From contig JAINUG010000021.1 of the NCBI GenBank assembly GCA_029706075.1, positions 1,116,001 to 1,180,000 on the forward strand: a stretch of 64,000 nucleotides of DNA. The letters are read 5' to 3'. A model generated the notes under the pieces. That model did no database searches and was not told the DNA's origin. It saw nothing but the letters and a program-made list of their open reading frames with translations. The position numbers and the translations under genes were made by a program. Below, piece by piece: positions 25,252-57,345 of the stretch. Each line of letters begins with the position of its first letter. The first letter of the stretch is position 1. Source of the DNA: Aldrovandia affinis. Lineage: Eukaryota; Chordata; Actinopteri; Notacanthiformes; Halosauridae.

Positions 25252-26281
25252 TGACATCACTGTGATATGATTGCTTCCCTTTGGTTACACATCTTAGTTC
25301 AATATGTAAACATGAAACATTCAATAGTGAATATGCCCATAGTCCATAGATAAATGCTTGTAAACTTTTTCTATATTAACATTCAAGATCTGATATGCAA
25401 CTAATACACATGACTGATATAACTAATGCATGGCCCTTTCCTTTTTCTGAGGAGAAAACCATTTGCGGTCGTCTTCACCGTGGTGAGTGGAATAGGTGTG
25501 GTTTTCTCCACTGAAATGTGATTCTCTTTTACATTTATGGTCACTATAGTTATTGTTGGGGTCCAAAAGAATAACCAGTCCCAGCAGCAAAACCCCCATT
25601 ATGTCTGGTGTAGTAGAATAGAAAAACACACAATTTGACAGTAACATTATTCAATAAAAATAAAAATAATAGCTGCATTGGCATGCAATTGTCAGGAATT
25701 CTTGTGATTATAAAGGACATCTCATCTATATATAAAAAAAAGAATATACCTGCAGATTACAATTTGCTCCCAATTTCAACACATCACTGAAAAGAAAATC
25801 ATCTGGCACAAAAATGTTTTGTCCGCCTGTCAGAGAGGGAAAAAACAGCACCTGTACAGATTCAATTTTAGACACCCATTCAACCTGTCACGTGATTGTC
25901 TGGATTACACATCTGTAGTGATGAAAACATGAAAAGAACTTGAGAAAAAAAAAATGGAGGATCCAGGGTTCGGATTGGGGACACTCATCTGTCACACAAT
26001 GATGACAGCTGTCACTTAAAGTTCAGTGGTCCCTCCAATGGGTTGTGTCCCTGGAGCACCAGAACACATTCAAGTAAACCGTCTATGATTGCACTCGTGT
26101 CTCACTGTCCTGCCCTCCTCGGTCAGGCATGCTCTCTAACTGTGACTCCTCTCTCTCTCTCTCTCTCTCATCTTTGGTCCGATGATGACATTTCCCCAAC
26201 CGTCACGTCTGCGTTTCCATAGTGACACTCCTCCCACGCGTTGTCCGCCCCTCGTTTCAGCGGGAGACCGTGTCGGCCCTG

Positions 26282-48345
<22,064 letters not shown>

Positions 48346-48678
48346 TATTGTCCTTGTTAACTGGAAAGTATTGTAAAACTGCTACCAACACTGCAACATA
48401 TTACAAACCAAGTCCTTTTTCAGAGGACAAGTCAAATATATAGTTTCTCTTTTTCACTTTCTCACTCACTGGAGATGTTTTTGATGTGGCTCAGCTGACT
48501 GAATCCAGGGATCACATGACACAACACAGCACCAGAACTTCCGCATTCGCTCGTCGACTTTGAAAATACGTAAGATCTATCCCCGTCCAATCGCCAAAAG
48601 GGATTGTTCTATCCACCAATAGATACCGTGGATTCATATTACGCACATCACATTTTGTCCTCTAGATATGACGTATAT
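48346..48678. promoter_or_regulatory. Bidirectional promoter interval of SLC38A6 and TRMT5
   Basis: Only 333 bp separate the two divergent start codons, so both promoters and 5' UTRs share this interval. Two CCAAT boxes lie at 48587-48591 and 48616-48620, and a TGACGT CRE-like half site at 48669-48674. There is no strong TATA box in a fitting place. The same head-to-head arrangement is known in mammals. Confidence 0.75.
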
Positions 48679-48704
48679 ATGCGCATGGCTCGGGTGATGT
48701 TGAG
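48679..48704 (+). CDS. TRMT5: TRMT5 exon 1 (start exon)
   Basis: Encodes MRMARVML plus two bases of an Arg codon before donor GTAAGA. There are three in-frame Met codons (48679, 48685, 48697). An out-of-frame ATG at 48668 opens a nine-codon reading frame that ends at TGA 48695-48697, overlapping the main start. Assignment rests on phase, the basic presequence it completes and its position opposite SLC38A6. Confidence 0.7.
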
Positions 48705-51700
48705 GTAAGAAAACCACGCTCATGCTTTGTTTTATTTAACAGGATGGATAAACACAGCCCTGTCACTAATATTAAACGCGAAACCTAAGAAATACTGCAG
48801 TAGACGAGTGAAAACCACTCAGTCCTCATACCAAACGGACAGTAAAAATGTATTCCGTGCACGGGTTAGCTATGACCTTAGCTCGGCAGAAAGTAACAGT
48901 AGTATATTAACTAAATGTTTACTGACGTCCTGTTCCAGGGGAACTGTCATAAAGATTAATTCAACTCGGTGGAATATACGTTTTATTTAATGGTGAGAGA
49001 AATCAATGTAAAGTTGGCTGACTATATGTCTGTTTGTCGTTACCACAACAGATTACTAGTCGGTTTTTGAACCAAATGACTTTACTCTTTCTTTATACCT
49101 AATCTGCAGTGCCTTACAGTTACAGTGGTAAAAATATAAATTCACCTCCTTTGGCATTTTTCACATTTTATTAACTGTATTACCAACTGTACAAGCTGAC
49201 ATTTTTGCTTTCATGGCAGGAGTACTTGCCGAATTCATACCCTTGTGAGGACTCAAAATTGTGCGAACCTTCACTACTTGTCCCGGCCCCTGTCTTGTGG
49301 GGTCCTGAAGCAAGTGGGAGCACCGTCTTACAGTGCCCACCCCTCCCAGGGAGCCTGTGTCCCAGAGCCCATGCCCGAGGAGCAGAGAGGGCCGGAGCCC
49401 GCCCTGTACACCCCCCCTGTAGGGGTGCGCGGCATGACAAGCCTGGACCGGGATGCGTTCACGTGGAAGGTGAGTGTCCCTGCGCTGCGCGTGCCGAAGC
49501 AAGTCCTCAACAAGCTGGTGAAGAGCCTGAAGAGGTGTCGCTGCAGCGGCCTGGCGTTAAACGGGTGGTGGAGGTCGGCGGCGACGGCGGCGACGCTGAA
49601 CACCGGCTCCTGCTGCTCGACCCGACCAGCGTGTCCTCCCCCGGCTCCTTCGGCCGCACGGAGACGGAGGCGCTCGAGAAGTCGGGCGTTCCCCTGGAGC
49701 TCCAGCACTACGAGCTGCAGCTGACCTACGAGAACCTGAAGAGCGAGGAGGTGCTGCGGGCCGTGCTGCCGGAGGGCCAGGACGTCACCTCGGGGTTCAG
49801 CCGCGTGGGACACATCGCACACCTGAACCTGCGCGAGCACCAGCTGCCCTACAGGAGCCTCGTCGGTGAGGCCACCAGGAAACGCACCCCCACATACACA
49901 CAGTCTGAAACTCACACCCCCACATACACACAATCTGAAACTCACACCCCCACACACACACACACCCCCACATACATACACACAATCTGAAACTCACACC
50001 CCCACATACACACAATCTGAAACTCACACCCCACATACACACAATCTGAAACTCACACCCCACATACACACAATCTGAAAAACACACCCCACATACACAC
50101 AATCTGAAACACACACCCCCACATACACATACACACAGTCTGAAACACACACCCCCCACATACACACAGTCTGAAACACACACCCCCACATACACACAAT
50201 CTGAAACTCACACCTGAAACATAAACACACACACAGTCTGAAAACACACCCCCACATACACACAGTCTGAAACACACACCCACCATATCTGAAACACACA
50301 CAGTCTGCAACACACACCCCCACATACACACACAGTCTGCAAAACACACCGCCACATACACACACAGTCTGAAACGTACAACACCACATACACACGTTCT
50401 GAAACACAGTCCTACTTGCACACACACAATAAACTGGGTCCCTAAATTACTCTGCAGTACTGAAATGTTCACTGATGAGGTTGGACCGTTGGGCTGCGGT
50501 CCATTTATTTTTTTTTCATCAGATGTGTGCTGCTCTGTATTGTTAGCCGAGAAATAATGAGTTGCACCTCACTCAGTGCTGATATCAGCTCATTAGTAGG
50601 GCAGGAGATTAGACCTCTGCACTGATATATTACTCTTCAATACCTGGAATCTGAAGAAGTGAAACCGCTGGCACAAAACACAGCATACCACAAGGTCAAA
50701 AAACAACCTGCTTCGTGTTATATAACCTTCTCATTGACTTACACAACTATTGTGAAAACATTTTCTAAAGTTGCGAGGTTAACATCAAGTCAAATGCCAC
50801 AGCAGGAGACAACAATTCTTCAAACTTTACTGTAATAACACATTTACTTTGTTTGTTACCTATGACAAGGGGTAAATATTCAGCATCATTGGGGTTTTTA
50901 ATGTGTAATTTGTAAAGTGTCAGCTGCTTGTTTGGTGTGTGTCCCAGGTCAGGTTATAATGGACAAGAACCCAGGAGTGACCTGTGTCGTCAACAAGACA
51001 AACACCATCGACTCCACCTACCGCAACTTCCAGATGGAGCTTCTGGCGGGAGATGGCAACATGGTGGCCAAGGTGAGCTCTTTGCTGTTCCCCTCACAGT
51101 GCCTTCCCCTCATTGTGCATTTCTTCTAAATTTAAGCTTCAACACAGAGATAAGGAAACAGCATGCTGAATATCTTTTTTCTACGATGGACACAAATGTG
51201 CCATAATGATGAAGGAACTGGGTTTGTAGTCTGAAGGATTCAGATTTCATTCACTGTTGTACCCTCGAACCGGTGGCACACGTTGTGCTCACAAATTATT
51301 CAGCAGATTACATCATTTGATTATTAATCACTGCCTTGCCCGATCAATAATATTTGCTAACGACTGTGCAGAAGCAGCGTTATTTGATACAGATGATGTA
51401 TGGCTGACTCTCGGCTGTATTTGCACGAAATCTATGTCCTTGAATAAACAGTTTGGAACTGTCATAAAACATTTCAGGGGAGGGGAGATTTAAACCCCAA
51501 GTCCACCCCCTGGCTCATATCCAGTTGGATATAAATAAGCATTGTAAATTTATGTTTAAAAAGTGTTATGCAAGCCAGATAAGCAATTGATTAACTGACA
51601 AGCGAGTAACAATGAAAAATTGCAAGTGATAAATTGAATCCTGATTGAGCTTTTGAGCTGGAATATTAATTGTGCAGCAGACGTTTTGTACAGTGATGTA

Positions 51701-54158
51701 ACTGTGCAAACCTTAAGGAGTCATGCCTTGTGGATGTGAAGCACAGGTCAGACCACACTGGTCCAAATCAGTAATGTATCAGGATCGATCTATCAGCCAT
51801 AATTCTAAGCAGTTTATTCCACACCCTGAGCTGCTCAGACCTCCCAAGGTTTTGTTCCTATTTGTTCAACCAATGGCATTTTCCCTTATCGCTGTAGCCC
51901 TAGATTTGCTTTTTGTGGGGGTGAAGGGGAGGGTCTGCTGTAAAGCATGTTGTGACAAATGTTTTGTGAAATGCGCAATACAGATACATTTGATTTGATT
52001 TGATATGTTGCAACGGTGAAGGGTAAGTAACATTTTGGCATTTAGCAGACGCTCTTATCCAGAGCAACTTACAGTATGCATTAATGCACGGTGAGATCAA
52101 TCATAGTCCACGCAAGAGATCAGCGTAGTGATACAGTAATAGGCATAATCGTTGGCAGCTGCATACCGTAGCTGTAACGCAGGGAAGGAAAAGTTCGATT
52201 TATATTTTTGGGACAGTCATCAACATAGATACATATTACAAAATGCAGTATTAAACACGAAAGCAGTGGCGATGACAGTTAGTAAAAATGTACAGAGTCA
52301 GTGGTAGTGAAGTCTGGTGAAGAGGTGGGTTCTGAGTCTCTTGCGGAAGAAGTGACCCCCTCTTGTCCGTGCCAGGTGCGGGAGAACGGCATGGCGTACG
52401 AGTTTGACTTCTCACAGGTGTACTGGAACCCGCGCCTGAGCACGGAGCACGAGCGCGTGGTGGCGCTGCTGCGGCCCGGCGACGTCGTGCTGGACGTGTT
52501 CGCCGGCGTGGGGCCCTTCGCCGTGCCCGCCGCCCGCCGCGGCTGCAGCGTGCTCGCCAACGACCTGAACCCCGAGTCGCACCGCTGGCTGCTGCACAAC
52601 TGCAAGCTCAACAGGGTGGAGGGCAGGGTGCGCGCCTTCAACCTGGACGGCAGGGCCTTCATCCGCGGCCCGCTGCGCGACGAGCTGCCCGCCCTGCTGG
52701 GGGGCACGGGCGCGGTGCACGTGGTCATGAACCTGCCCGCCCTGGCGCTCGACTTCCTGGACGCGTTCCGGGGCCTGCTGGGGGGCCCCCGGGGCCGGCC
52801 CCCGAGCGCGGGGAGCCTGCCGCGGGTGCACTGCTACGGCTTCTCCAAGCAGGAGGACCCGGGCAGGGACGTGACGGACAGGGCCTCGGCCAGCCTGGGC
52901 GCCCCGCTGGAGGGCCGCTGCTCCGTGCACCTGGTGCGCAACGTGGCCCCCAACAAGGAGATGATGTGCGTGAGCTTCACCCTGCCCGAGGAGGTGCTCT
53001 ACTCCGGGCACGGCGCAGAGGACGGTGAGACACAGGCCATATACTTTCACACTAGGGGTGTAACGGTACACAAAAATCACGGTTACAACTTACCTCGGTT
53101 TTGAAATCATGGTTTGGTACATTTTCGGTACAGCGGGGTAAAAAAAGAAATGCTAAACATAAAATTGCTTTTCATTTATTATGAACTTTGTAAACAGTGG
53201 CTAATTGGCCATAATTTACTGAACAAAGTAAGGCACATATCTTTCTTTCTTAAAAAAAAAAAAAAAAAAAAAAAGTGTATCAATAATGCTGAAACTGCAC
53301 ACAAAAAAAGTTCTGCACATGCGTTAGTGGTTAAAATTGCATTCGTTCAGTTCACAGCGCGTACTGAATCTAAAGTCTTGTACTGAACGGTTTGGTATGA
53401 ATACGTGTACCATTACATCCCTAATTTACACATATTCGAAGTGAACCTCATAGTGCCTGCTTTTCCAGTGTTATGAACACAATACCTTTAGCATATTTCC
53501 TAGAAAAGCATTTCCCTTCTGAAAGGAAGAGCTACCCCCCACACTGAGGTGTCAGAGAGATGTTTTATCACGTGGGAATTCTATTTTCATTTTGTGTCTT
53601 TTACTTGTTGCACTCGAGTTACCTGCCAGTGTATGGATGCCACTGTTCTGGGGTTGTTTGCCTTCCACAATACGGAAGCTGCTCATGGTTTGACTCAACT
53701 CCAGTGTCAGAAGGTTGGTCGTCAAATATTCGTAAATATTCTCCAATTCACCACCAGTTATATTAAACCATAACAATAAACTGAGGCAAGAAAACCTCAG
53801 GATGCGGATTTAAAATGTTACAGAATGCACCTCTGTGGCATGTTTTAGATGCGTAAGAACATCTAGAAATGACATTTTATCATCGTTTTGACAAGCGTTA
53901 TGATAGCCCCTATGGCACAGAGCAGGTATCGCCATGCAGCTGCTGCCTTGGCCTTGTGAGCAAAGTTTATTCTCACTTCATGTCACGGGCAGAACAGACA
54001 GGTTCATCAGTGGCATCTGAATTACCGCTTTCGTACCACAATGTTCAGCTTCTTCTCCGTGGGAGCTCAGGTACTTTCTCACTCCGCTGTTCCTCTTCCT
54101 AGGGGCTCCAGAGGAACCGGCCCCGAAGAGGCAGAAGTGTGAGGACACGACAGACTGA
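48679..54158 (+). CDS. TRMT5: TRMT5, tRNA (guanine-37-N1)-methyltransferase, 5 exons, one frameshift
   Basis: TRMT5 uses S-adenosylmethionine to make m1G37 beside the anticodon in nuclear-encoded and mitochondrial tRNAs, which prevents ribosomal frameshifting. Exons: 48679-48704, 49220-49865, 50948-51072, 52376-53024, 54103-54158. Residues 1 to about 60 are Arg-rich and lack acidic residues, as in a mitochondrial presequence. Then come the recognition region ([31 protein letters not shown]) and the class I methyltransferase fold: DVFAGVGPF (306-314), NDLNPES (328-334), NLDG (355-358), MNLPA (384-388) and [13 protein letters not shown]. One base is missing after AGG at 49533-49535 in exon 2; with it the product would be 500 residues (human 509, as I recall). 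Everything else is intact, so a sequence error is more likely than gene death. The coding exons are strikingly GC-rich. Confidence 0.93.
49109..49192 (+). mobile_element. Tc1 family 2 end fragment in TRMT5 intron 1
   Basis: ACAGTGGTAAAAATATAAAT, ACCTCCTTTGGCATTTTTCA and CATTTTATT parallel the left terminal repeat of the element at 4079. It ends about 28 bp before the TRMT5 exon 2 acceptor, so it supplies much of the branch-point region. Confidence 0.6.
49220..49865 (+). CDS. TRMT5: TRMT5 exon 2, with single-base deletion
   Basis: Codons 9-224 of the inferred product. The upstream frame runs to NKLVKSLKR and ends at AGG (49533-49535). The homologous sequence then continues in another frame from [13 protein letters not shown] to HQLPYRSLV. 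Inserting one base after 49535 restores the family sequence. Acceptor GGCAG, donor GTGAGG. Confidence 0.92.
49884..50414 (+). repeat. Minisatellite (about 28-35 bp units) in TRMT5 intron 2
   Basis: About 17 imperfect units built from CCCCACATACACACAATCTG plus AAACTCACAC or AAACACACAC, beginning about 20 bp after the exon 2 donor. Units vary by ACAC expansions and by A/G in the MTCTGAAA core. Frames through it are artefacts. Confidence 0.93.
50948..51072 (+). CDS. TRMT5: TRMT5 exon 3
   Basis: Residues 225-266: [42 protein letters not shown]. Acceptor TCCCAG, donor GTGAGC. Both junction phases fit exons 2 and 4. Confidence 0.95.
52030..52090 (-). repeat. L2/SINE-type tail fragment in TRMT5 intron 3
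   Basis: Minus strand reads AAGTTGCTCTGGATAAGAGC then GTCTGCTAAATGCC, the shared L2/SINE tail, with no recognisable head. Confidence 0.7.
52376..53024 (+). CDS. TRMT5: TRMT5 exon 4 (methyltransferase domain)
   Basis: Residues 267-482 plus one base, holding nearly the whole catalytic fold from [20 protein letters not shown] to [14 protein letters not shown]. The SAM-binding loop is FAGVGPF and the catalytic-face motif NLPA. Acceptor TGCCAG, donor GTGAGA. Third codon positions are almost all G or C. Confidence 0.96.
53053..53423. mobile_element. hAT-like MITE in TRMT5 intron 4
   Basis: Terminal inverted repeats TAGGGGTGTAACGGTACAC (53053-53071) and GTGTACCATTACATCCCTA (53405-53423) match a widespread fish hAT MITE type. 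The flanks TTTCACAC and ATTTACAC resemble a decayed 8-bp target duplication. It contains an A-run near 53251-53274 and no transposase, and begins 28 bp after the exon 4 donor. Confidence 0.8.
54103..54158 (+). CDS. TRMT5: TRMT5 exon 5 (last coding)
   Basis: Residues 483-500, [18 protein letters not shown], then TGA at 54156-54158. The basic PxKRQ stretch corresponds to PPLKRQR in the human tail. The acceptor is TTCCTAG after a CT-rich run. Confidence 0.9.
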
Positions 54159-54252
54159 CATCACAGCACAAAGGCTTTAGTTTTTATTTTATTGTATTTT
54201 TTTAACTTTAAACACTCTTATATTCCTGCTGATATTGATGTGGTTATTTTGT

Positions 54253-54258
54253 AATAAA
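54253..54258 (+). terminator. TRMT5: TRMT5 polyadenylation signal
   Basis: AATAAA 95 bp after the stop. A second AATAAA lies at 54509-54514 and could give a longer 3' UTR. Confidence 0.65.
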
Positions 54259-54691
54259 GCGCCAATGTGGAAGAGTGTAAATGTCTCCCAATACTGCGTT
54301 GGTGGTTTTTCATGAGAAGCAGTGCTGAAACTACAGGTTCTGGTTTAAATAGTAACCCTGTCAGACTTAGTATGAGGGGAGAAGGGTATCTGCACCTGCC
54401 CCAGACACAGGCCTGCGTTTGTACATGGAAATGCACAGTACATAATCTGTAAGCGTTTAAACAAAAATCAAGCAATGCAGTTACATGGAAATGTTATTTA
54501 CCTGGCTAAATAAAGTAAAACATTTTGTGTGAGATTACTCGAGATAAAAATATATATATATATATATTTAAGTAACATATAGAAGGGATATCCTAGGGTG
54601 GATCATCCACCTGCATCTCACCTGTTGGGATTCTCAAGAGGGTTCAACTCAAGTTGAGCACTGAAAGGACATCATACTTTTTTTTGTCATT

Positions 54692-54697
54692 TTTATT
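54692..54697 (-). terminator. MNAT1: Candidate MNAT1 polyadenylation signal
   Basis: TTTATT on the plus strand is AATAAA on the minus strand, about 200 bp beyond the MNAT1 stop. It leaves under 200 bp to the distal TRMT5 signal on the other strand. Confidence 0.5.
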
Positions 54698-54897
54698 TTA
54701 TTTAAAAATATTTACCAAATTAATAACAATACAAAACGCAGATCTGTACATCCTGGTCTCCGTGGGCGCGGTGTCTCTCAGCCCCCCCGCTGCGGTGTGA
54801 GGTGGAGTGGACAGGGTAAAGAGAGTCTCATCAGACAGACGGACACACACAGAGGCCCGCCCTTTGTGCTCTTGGGGGTGGGGGTGGGGGGTGGGGG

Positions 54898-55017
54898 TCA
54901 GTGCAGCGCGGGGAACAGCCCGCTGAAAGCGTCCTGCACGGCCCTGTGGCAGGCCAGGTTGGAGTTGTACCCCCGGCCATGTCCTGGGGCGAGGTGGCGC
55001 GCACGTGGTTCAGATAC
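54898..55017 (-). CDS. MNAT1: MNAT1 (MAT1) last coding exon, with single-base deletion
   Basis: MAT1 is the assembly factor of the CDK7-cyclin H kinase within TFIIH. This exon encodes its C-terminal end, which helps activate CDK7. Minus strand reads YLNHVRATSPQDMAG, then in another frame YNSNLACHRAVQDAFSGLF and the stop at 54900-54898. Human MNAT1 ends with the closely matching YLNHVRAASPQDLAG and SLACHRALQDAFSGLF. The frames are joined by restoring one G in the G-run at 54974-54970, giving 39 codons plus stop. Acceptor CTGCAG. Its tail-to-tail position with TRMT5 matches human gene order. The extreme C-terminus (PALH instead of WQPS) differs. Confidence 0.92.
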   Translation of the reverse strand, partial: VSEPRARHLAPGHGRGYNSNLACHRAVQDAFSGLFPALH

Positions 55018-56659
55018 CTGCAGACAAACAGAGGAGCCCTCATCAGGCACACTGTCGGATCACCGCACTGCTGCGACGAGCAGCCCGAGCCAGTCCGTCT
55101 GGTTCAGCCCACGTGTGTGCGTGTGTGTGTGTGCTGGAGTGGGAGGCAGGGGTATTGTCAACCACAAAGTCAAGGCCAAGCTCATGCCTGCAGTAATGTT
55201 GCTGTCATATCATCTCTGCTCCGTTTGATGAAATTGTCAGTTCAGAAGACCGTGACATTCCTATGGTATGACAACTAATATGGCAATACTACTTTTTTTT
55301 GTTTATCTTTGTTTTACAAAATTTTTAATAAAGATAAACAAACATAATACTTTTTTACTCAAATTTAGCAAGTTGAAACTAAGAAATGGCAAAACGGTTA
55401 TGGCATAGAACATTTATGTGAAACTAGCATCAATGTTTTTGTATCGTATATGAAAATTAAATCACGATAAAGAATCGAAAGTAAGTAAGTAAGTAAATAC
55501 TAAAGGAAACACCTTAAAAAATAATGTCAAATACAAGGAAGTAAACCATAATAATATATACCTTGTGTATACGTGCTTGAGGTGCTCGCAGACGACTAAA
55601 TGCCTAATGTTTGGATTGGAATGCCTTCGGGCGGCTTATGAGTATTTTTAGTTTTCATAGGGGATAATTAGGAAATTCTTAAGAAAATATCCCAGAGGTT
55701 CTAAAGAAATTCTGTAGAACTACTCAAAAGTAGTACAAATTTCCTAGGAACGTTGTAAATATTTTCTCGAGAAGCTTCGTGGCTGGGGTGCTGTGAATCC
55801 AGCCCCTGATCCTTCTGTACAGAGAGCGGCCTTTCCATTCCCTCTCCACACCGCTGTGGCCGAGGTAAGGACTACCGCTAAGTCCTCAGGAATCGTTTAG
55901 GGCTCCAAACCAGCCCCCGCCTCGAAGCCTCTGGAGCCGGAGCTGGCGCAGAAGAGCCGTTTGAAACCCCAGCGAGGGGAGGGATATTCCAAACAAAAAC
56001 AGCCGTGCTGCCACAGGGGCTTGCCCGCTGGAGAGCCGACGTTCAGGACGCCGGTGAGTTAGAGCCCTCCGCGGACCCGCCGTGGCCAAGCCGTGTCAGA
56101 CGGCACAAAGCCACAGCGGTTCCAAATTAATAACGATAATATGAAAACAGTCCGGCTCATCGCGGGCGTGTTTCTCCTTCAATCATCACAAATATCCCCC
56201 CTGGAGGAGAGCGGGGCGCCAGACACTCCCGACGTTAAACGCATCTGTTAAAAACACCATTAGCCCTGGGCCACTTGTTTTCTTTCTCACGCGTCTGAAG
56301 GTGCTAAGCAGAATGGGCCACCTTTAAAGGAAATGGGAGCGTGGTGGAATGGGGTAGGGGGGGGGAAACGGACGAATTTAACTGTCCAAGCTAATAGTTG
56401 TGAAGTACAGTGCTCTTTTCAGTGCGGGTTCAAATAGGATTGGGGTGTCAGTGGCACTGGCGAGGTGAGGTGGAGGAGAGGGGAAGACAGCTGAGGGCAG
56501 CAGCAGCAGCAGCCGACCGGGGGGCTTTTCCCCCTGCGCGTTTCCCTGCTTTTCACTTTATTTATTTAGCAGTGTAAATCTAGCTGGCTCTGCACCGGAT
56601 CTGGGAAGAAGTGCGCATTAATGAATCAACAAGTCAGACAGCTGCGGTCCCCAGCACAC

Positions 56660-56664
56660 GCACG

Positions 56665-56702
<38 letters not shown>

Positions 56703-56703
56703 A
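56660..56703 (+). repeat. (CA)n microsatellite
   Basis: CACG units then pure CA, inside the MNAT1 intron. Confidence 0.9.
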
Positions 56704-57129
56704 GAACACAGACAAAAGCAAGCGCACACTTTCATAAGTTGTCTTGTTAACCGTGCATTACGGATGTCAGAGGCAGTCAGCGGCCGGGTTGGTGGAGTTG
56801 GAGGAGGCGTTCTCTCTGATCCTCTCCAGATAAAGCCAGAGCAGATGGGAGAGCAACACCAGCACATTGGGCGCTGACGGGGAGAGAGGAGGGCGAACTC
56901 CCCCACGCGCTCCCCAGTGCCTGGGGTTCCTCCGTCTCGCCTCTATTATAGTATTAGGTGCCTTCGCTCTAAGTGTTCGCAGATGTTGCTGCGCTCCTCC
57001 AGCGCCGAAGCCTCCAAAGCCCTTTCACTTCAGATTTCCAGAGATTGCAAAACCCCCTTCGTGTTTATTTTTGCCCTGCGCTGCAGTCGGAAAAACATTA
57101 AACTGTCAGCTTGCCTTAGCCCCCTGTCC

Positions 57130-57345
57130 CCACGGTGACGGCCACTCTTCAACTCTGGCCGCTCGGGCCTGACCTCTGGACTGCGCCGGCTCTAATCCTT
57201 CCTGCTCGCGCGCCATCCGGGTCACAAACGGCCGGCGCGAGGTAGGCCGAAACGCAGACCCGCGAGCGGCGTTTCGCATCGCCGCCGCCGCCGATACGGA
57301 CAGCAGCTCGGCGGCCACGCCGTTTATCGCATTATTCATTTACGC
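57130..57345. promoter_or_regulatory. CpG-dense patch in MNAT1 intron
   Basis: GC-rich sequence with frequent CpG (CGGCCGGCGCGAGG, GCGAGCGGCG, CGCCGCCGCCGCCGATACGG), unlike its AT-richer surroundings. It could be an intragenic CpG island acting as an enhancer or alternative promoter. A 77-codon minus frame (57106-57339) overlaps it but has no recognised homology. Confidence 0.4.

Larger units (their letters stand above)
9333..26281. other. Intergenic region between PRKCH and SLC38A6
   Basis: This roughly 17-kb interval separates PRKCH exon 1, which faces left, from the 3' end of SLC38A6. The first few hundred bases above 9332 should hold the PRKCH 5' UTR and promoter, but I see no decisive TATA box or CpG cluster there. 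Reading frames such as 9731-10087, 20728-21198 and 19685-20044 (all plus) have no recognisable domain, splice partners or homology that I know. Identified contents are SINE and L1 relics, a large foldback, and CA and GA arrays. No TMEM30B-like single-exon frame is present. Confidence 0.6.

Noticed and set aside
49328-49981. Minus-strand frame of 217 codons over TRMT5 exon 2 and the minisatellite
   Set aside because: Antisense shadow extended by the repeat; no splice or homology support.
49884-50414. CRISPR-like array
   Set aside because: The units are contiguous tandem repeats without unique spacers, inside an intron of a vertebrate gene.
52412-53080. Minus-strand frame of 222 codons across TRMT5 exon 4
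   Set aside because: It is antisense to a strongly conserved methyltransferase exon, and its Val/Ala/Gly/Gln/His-rich content follows from the GC-rich codons of the real gene.
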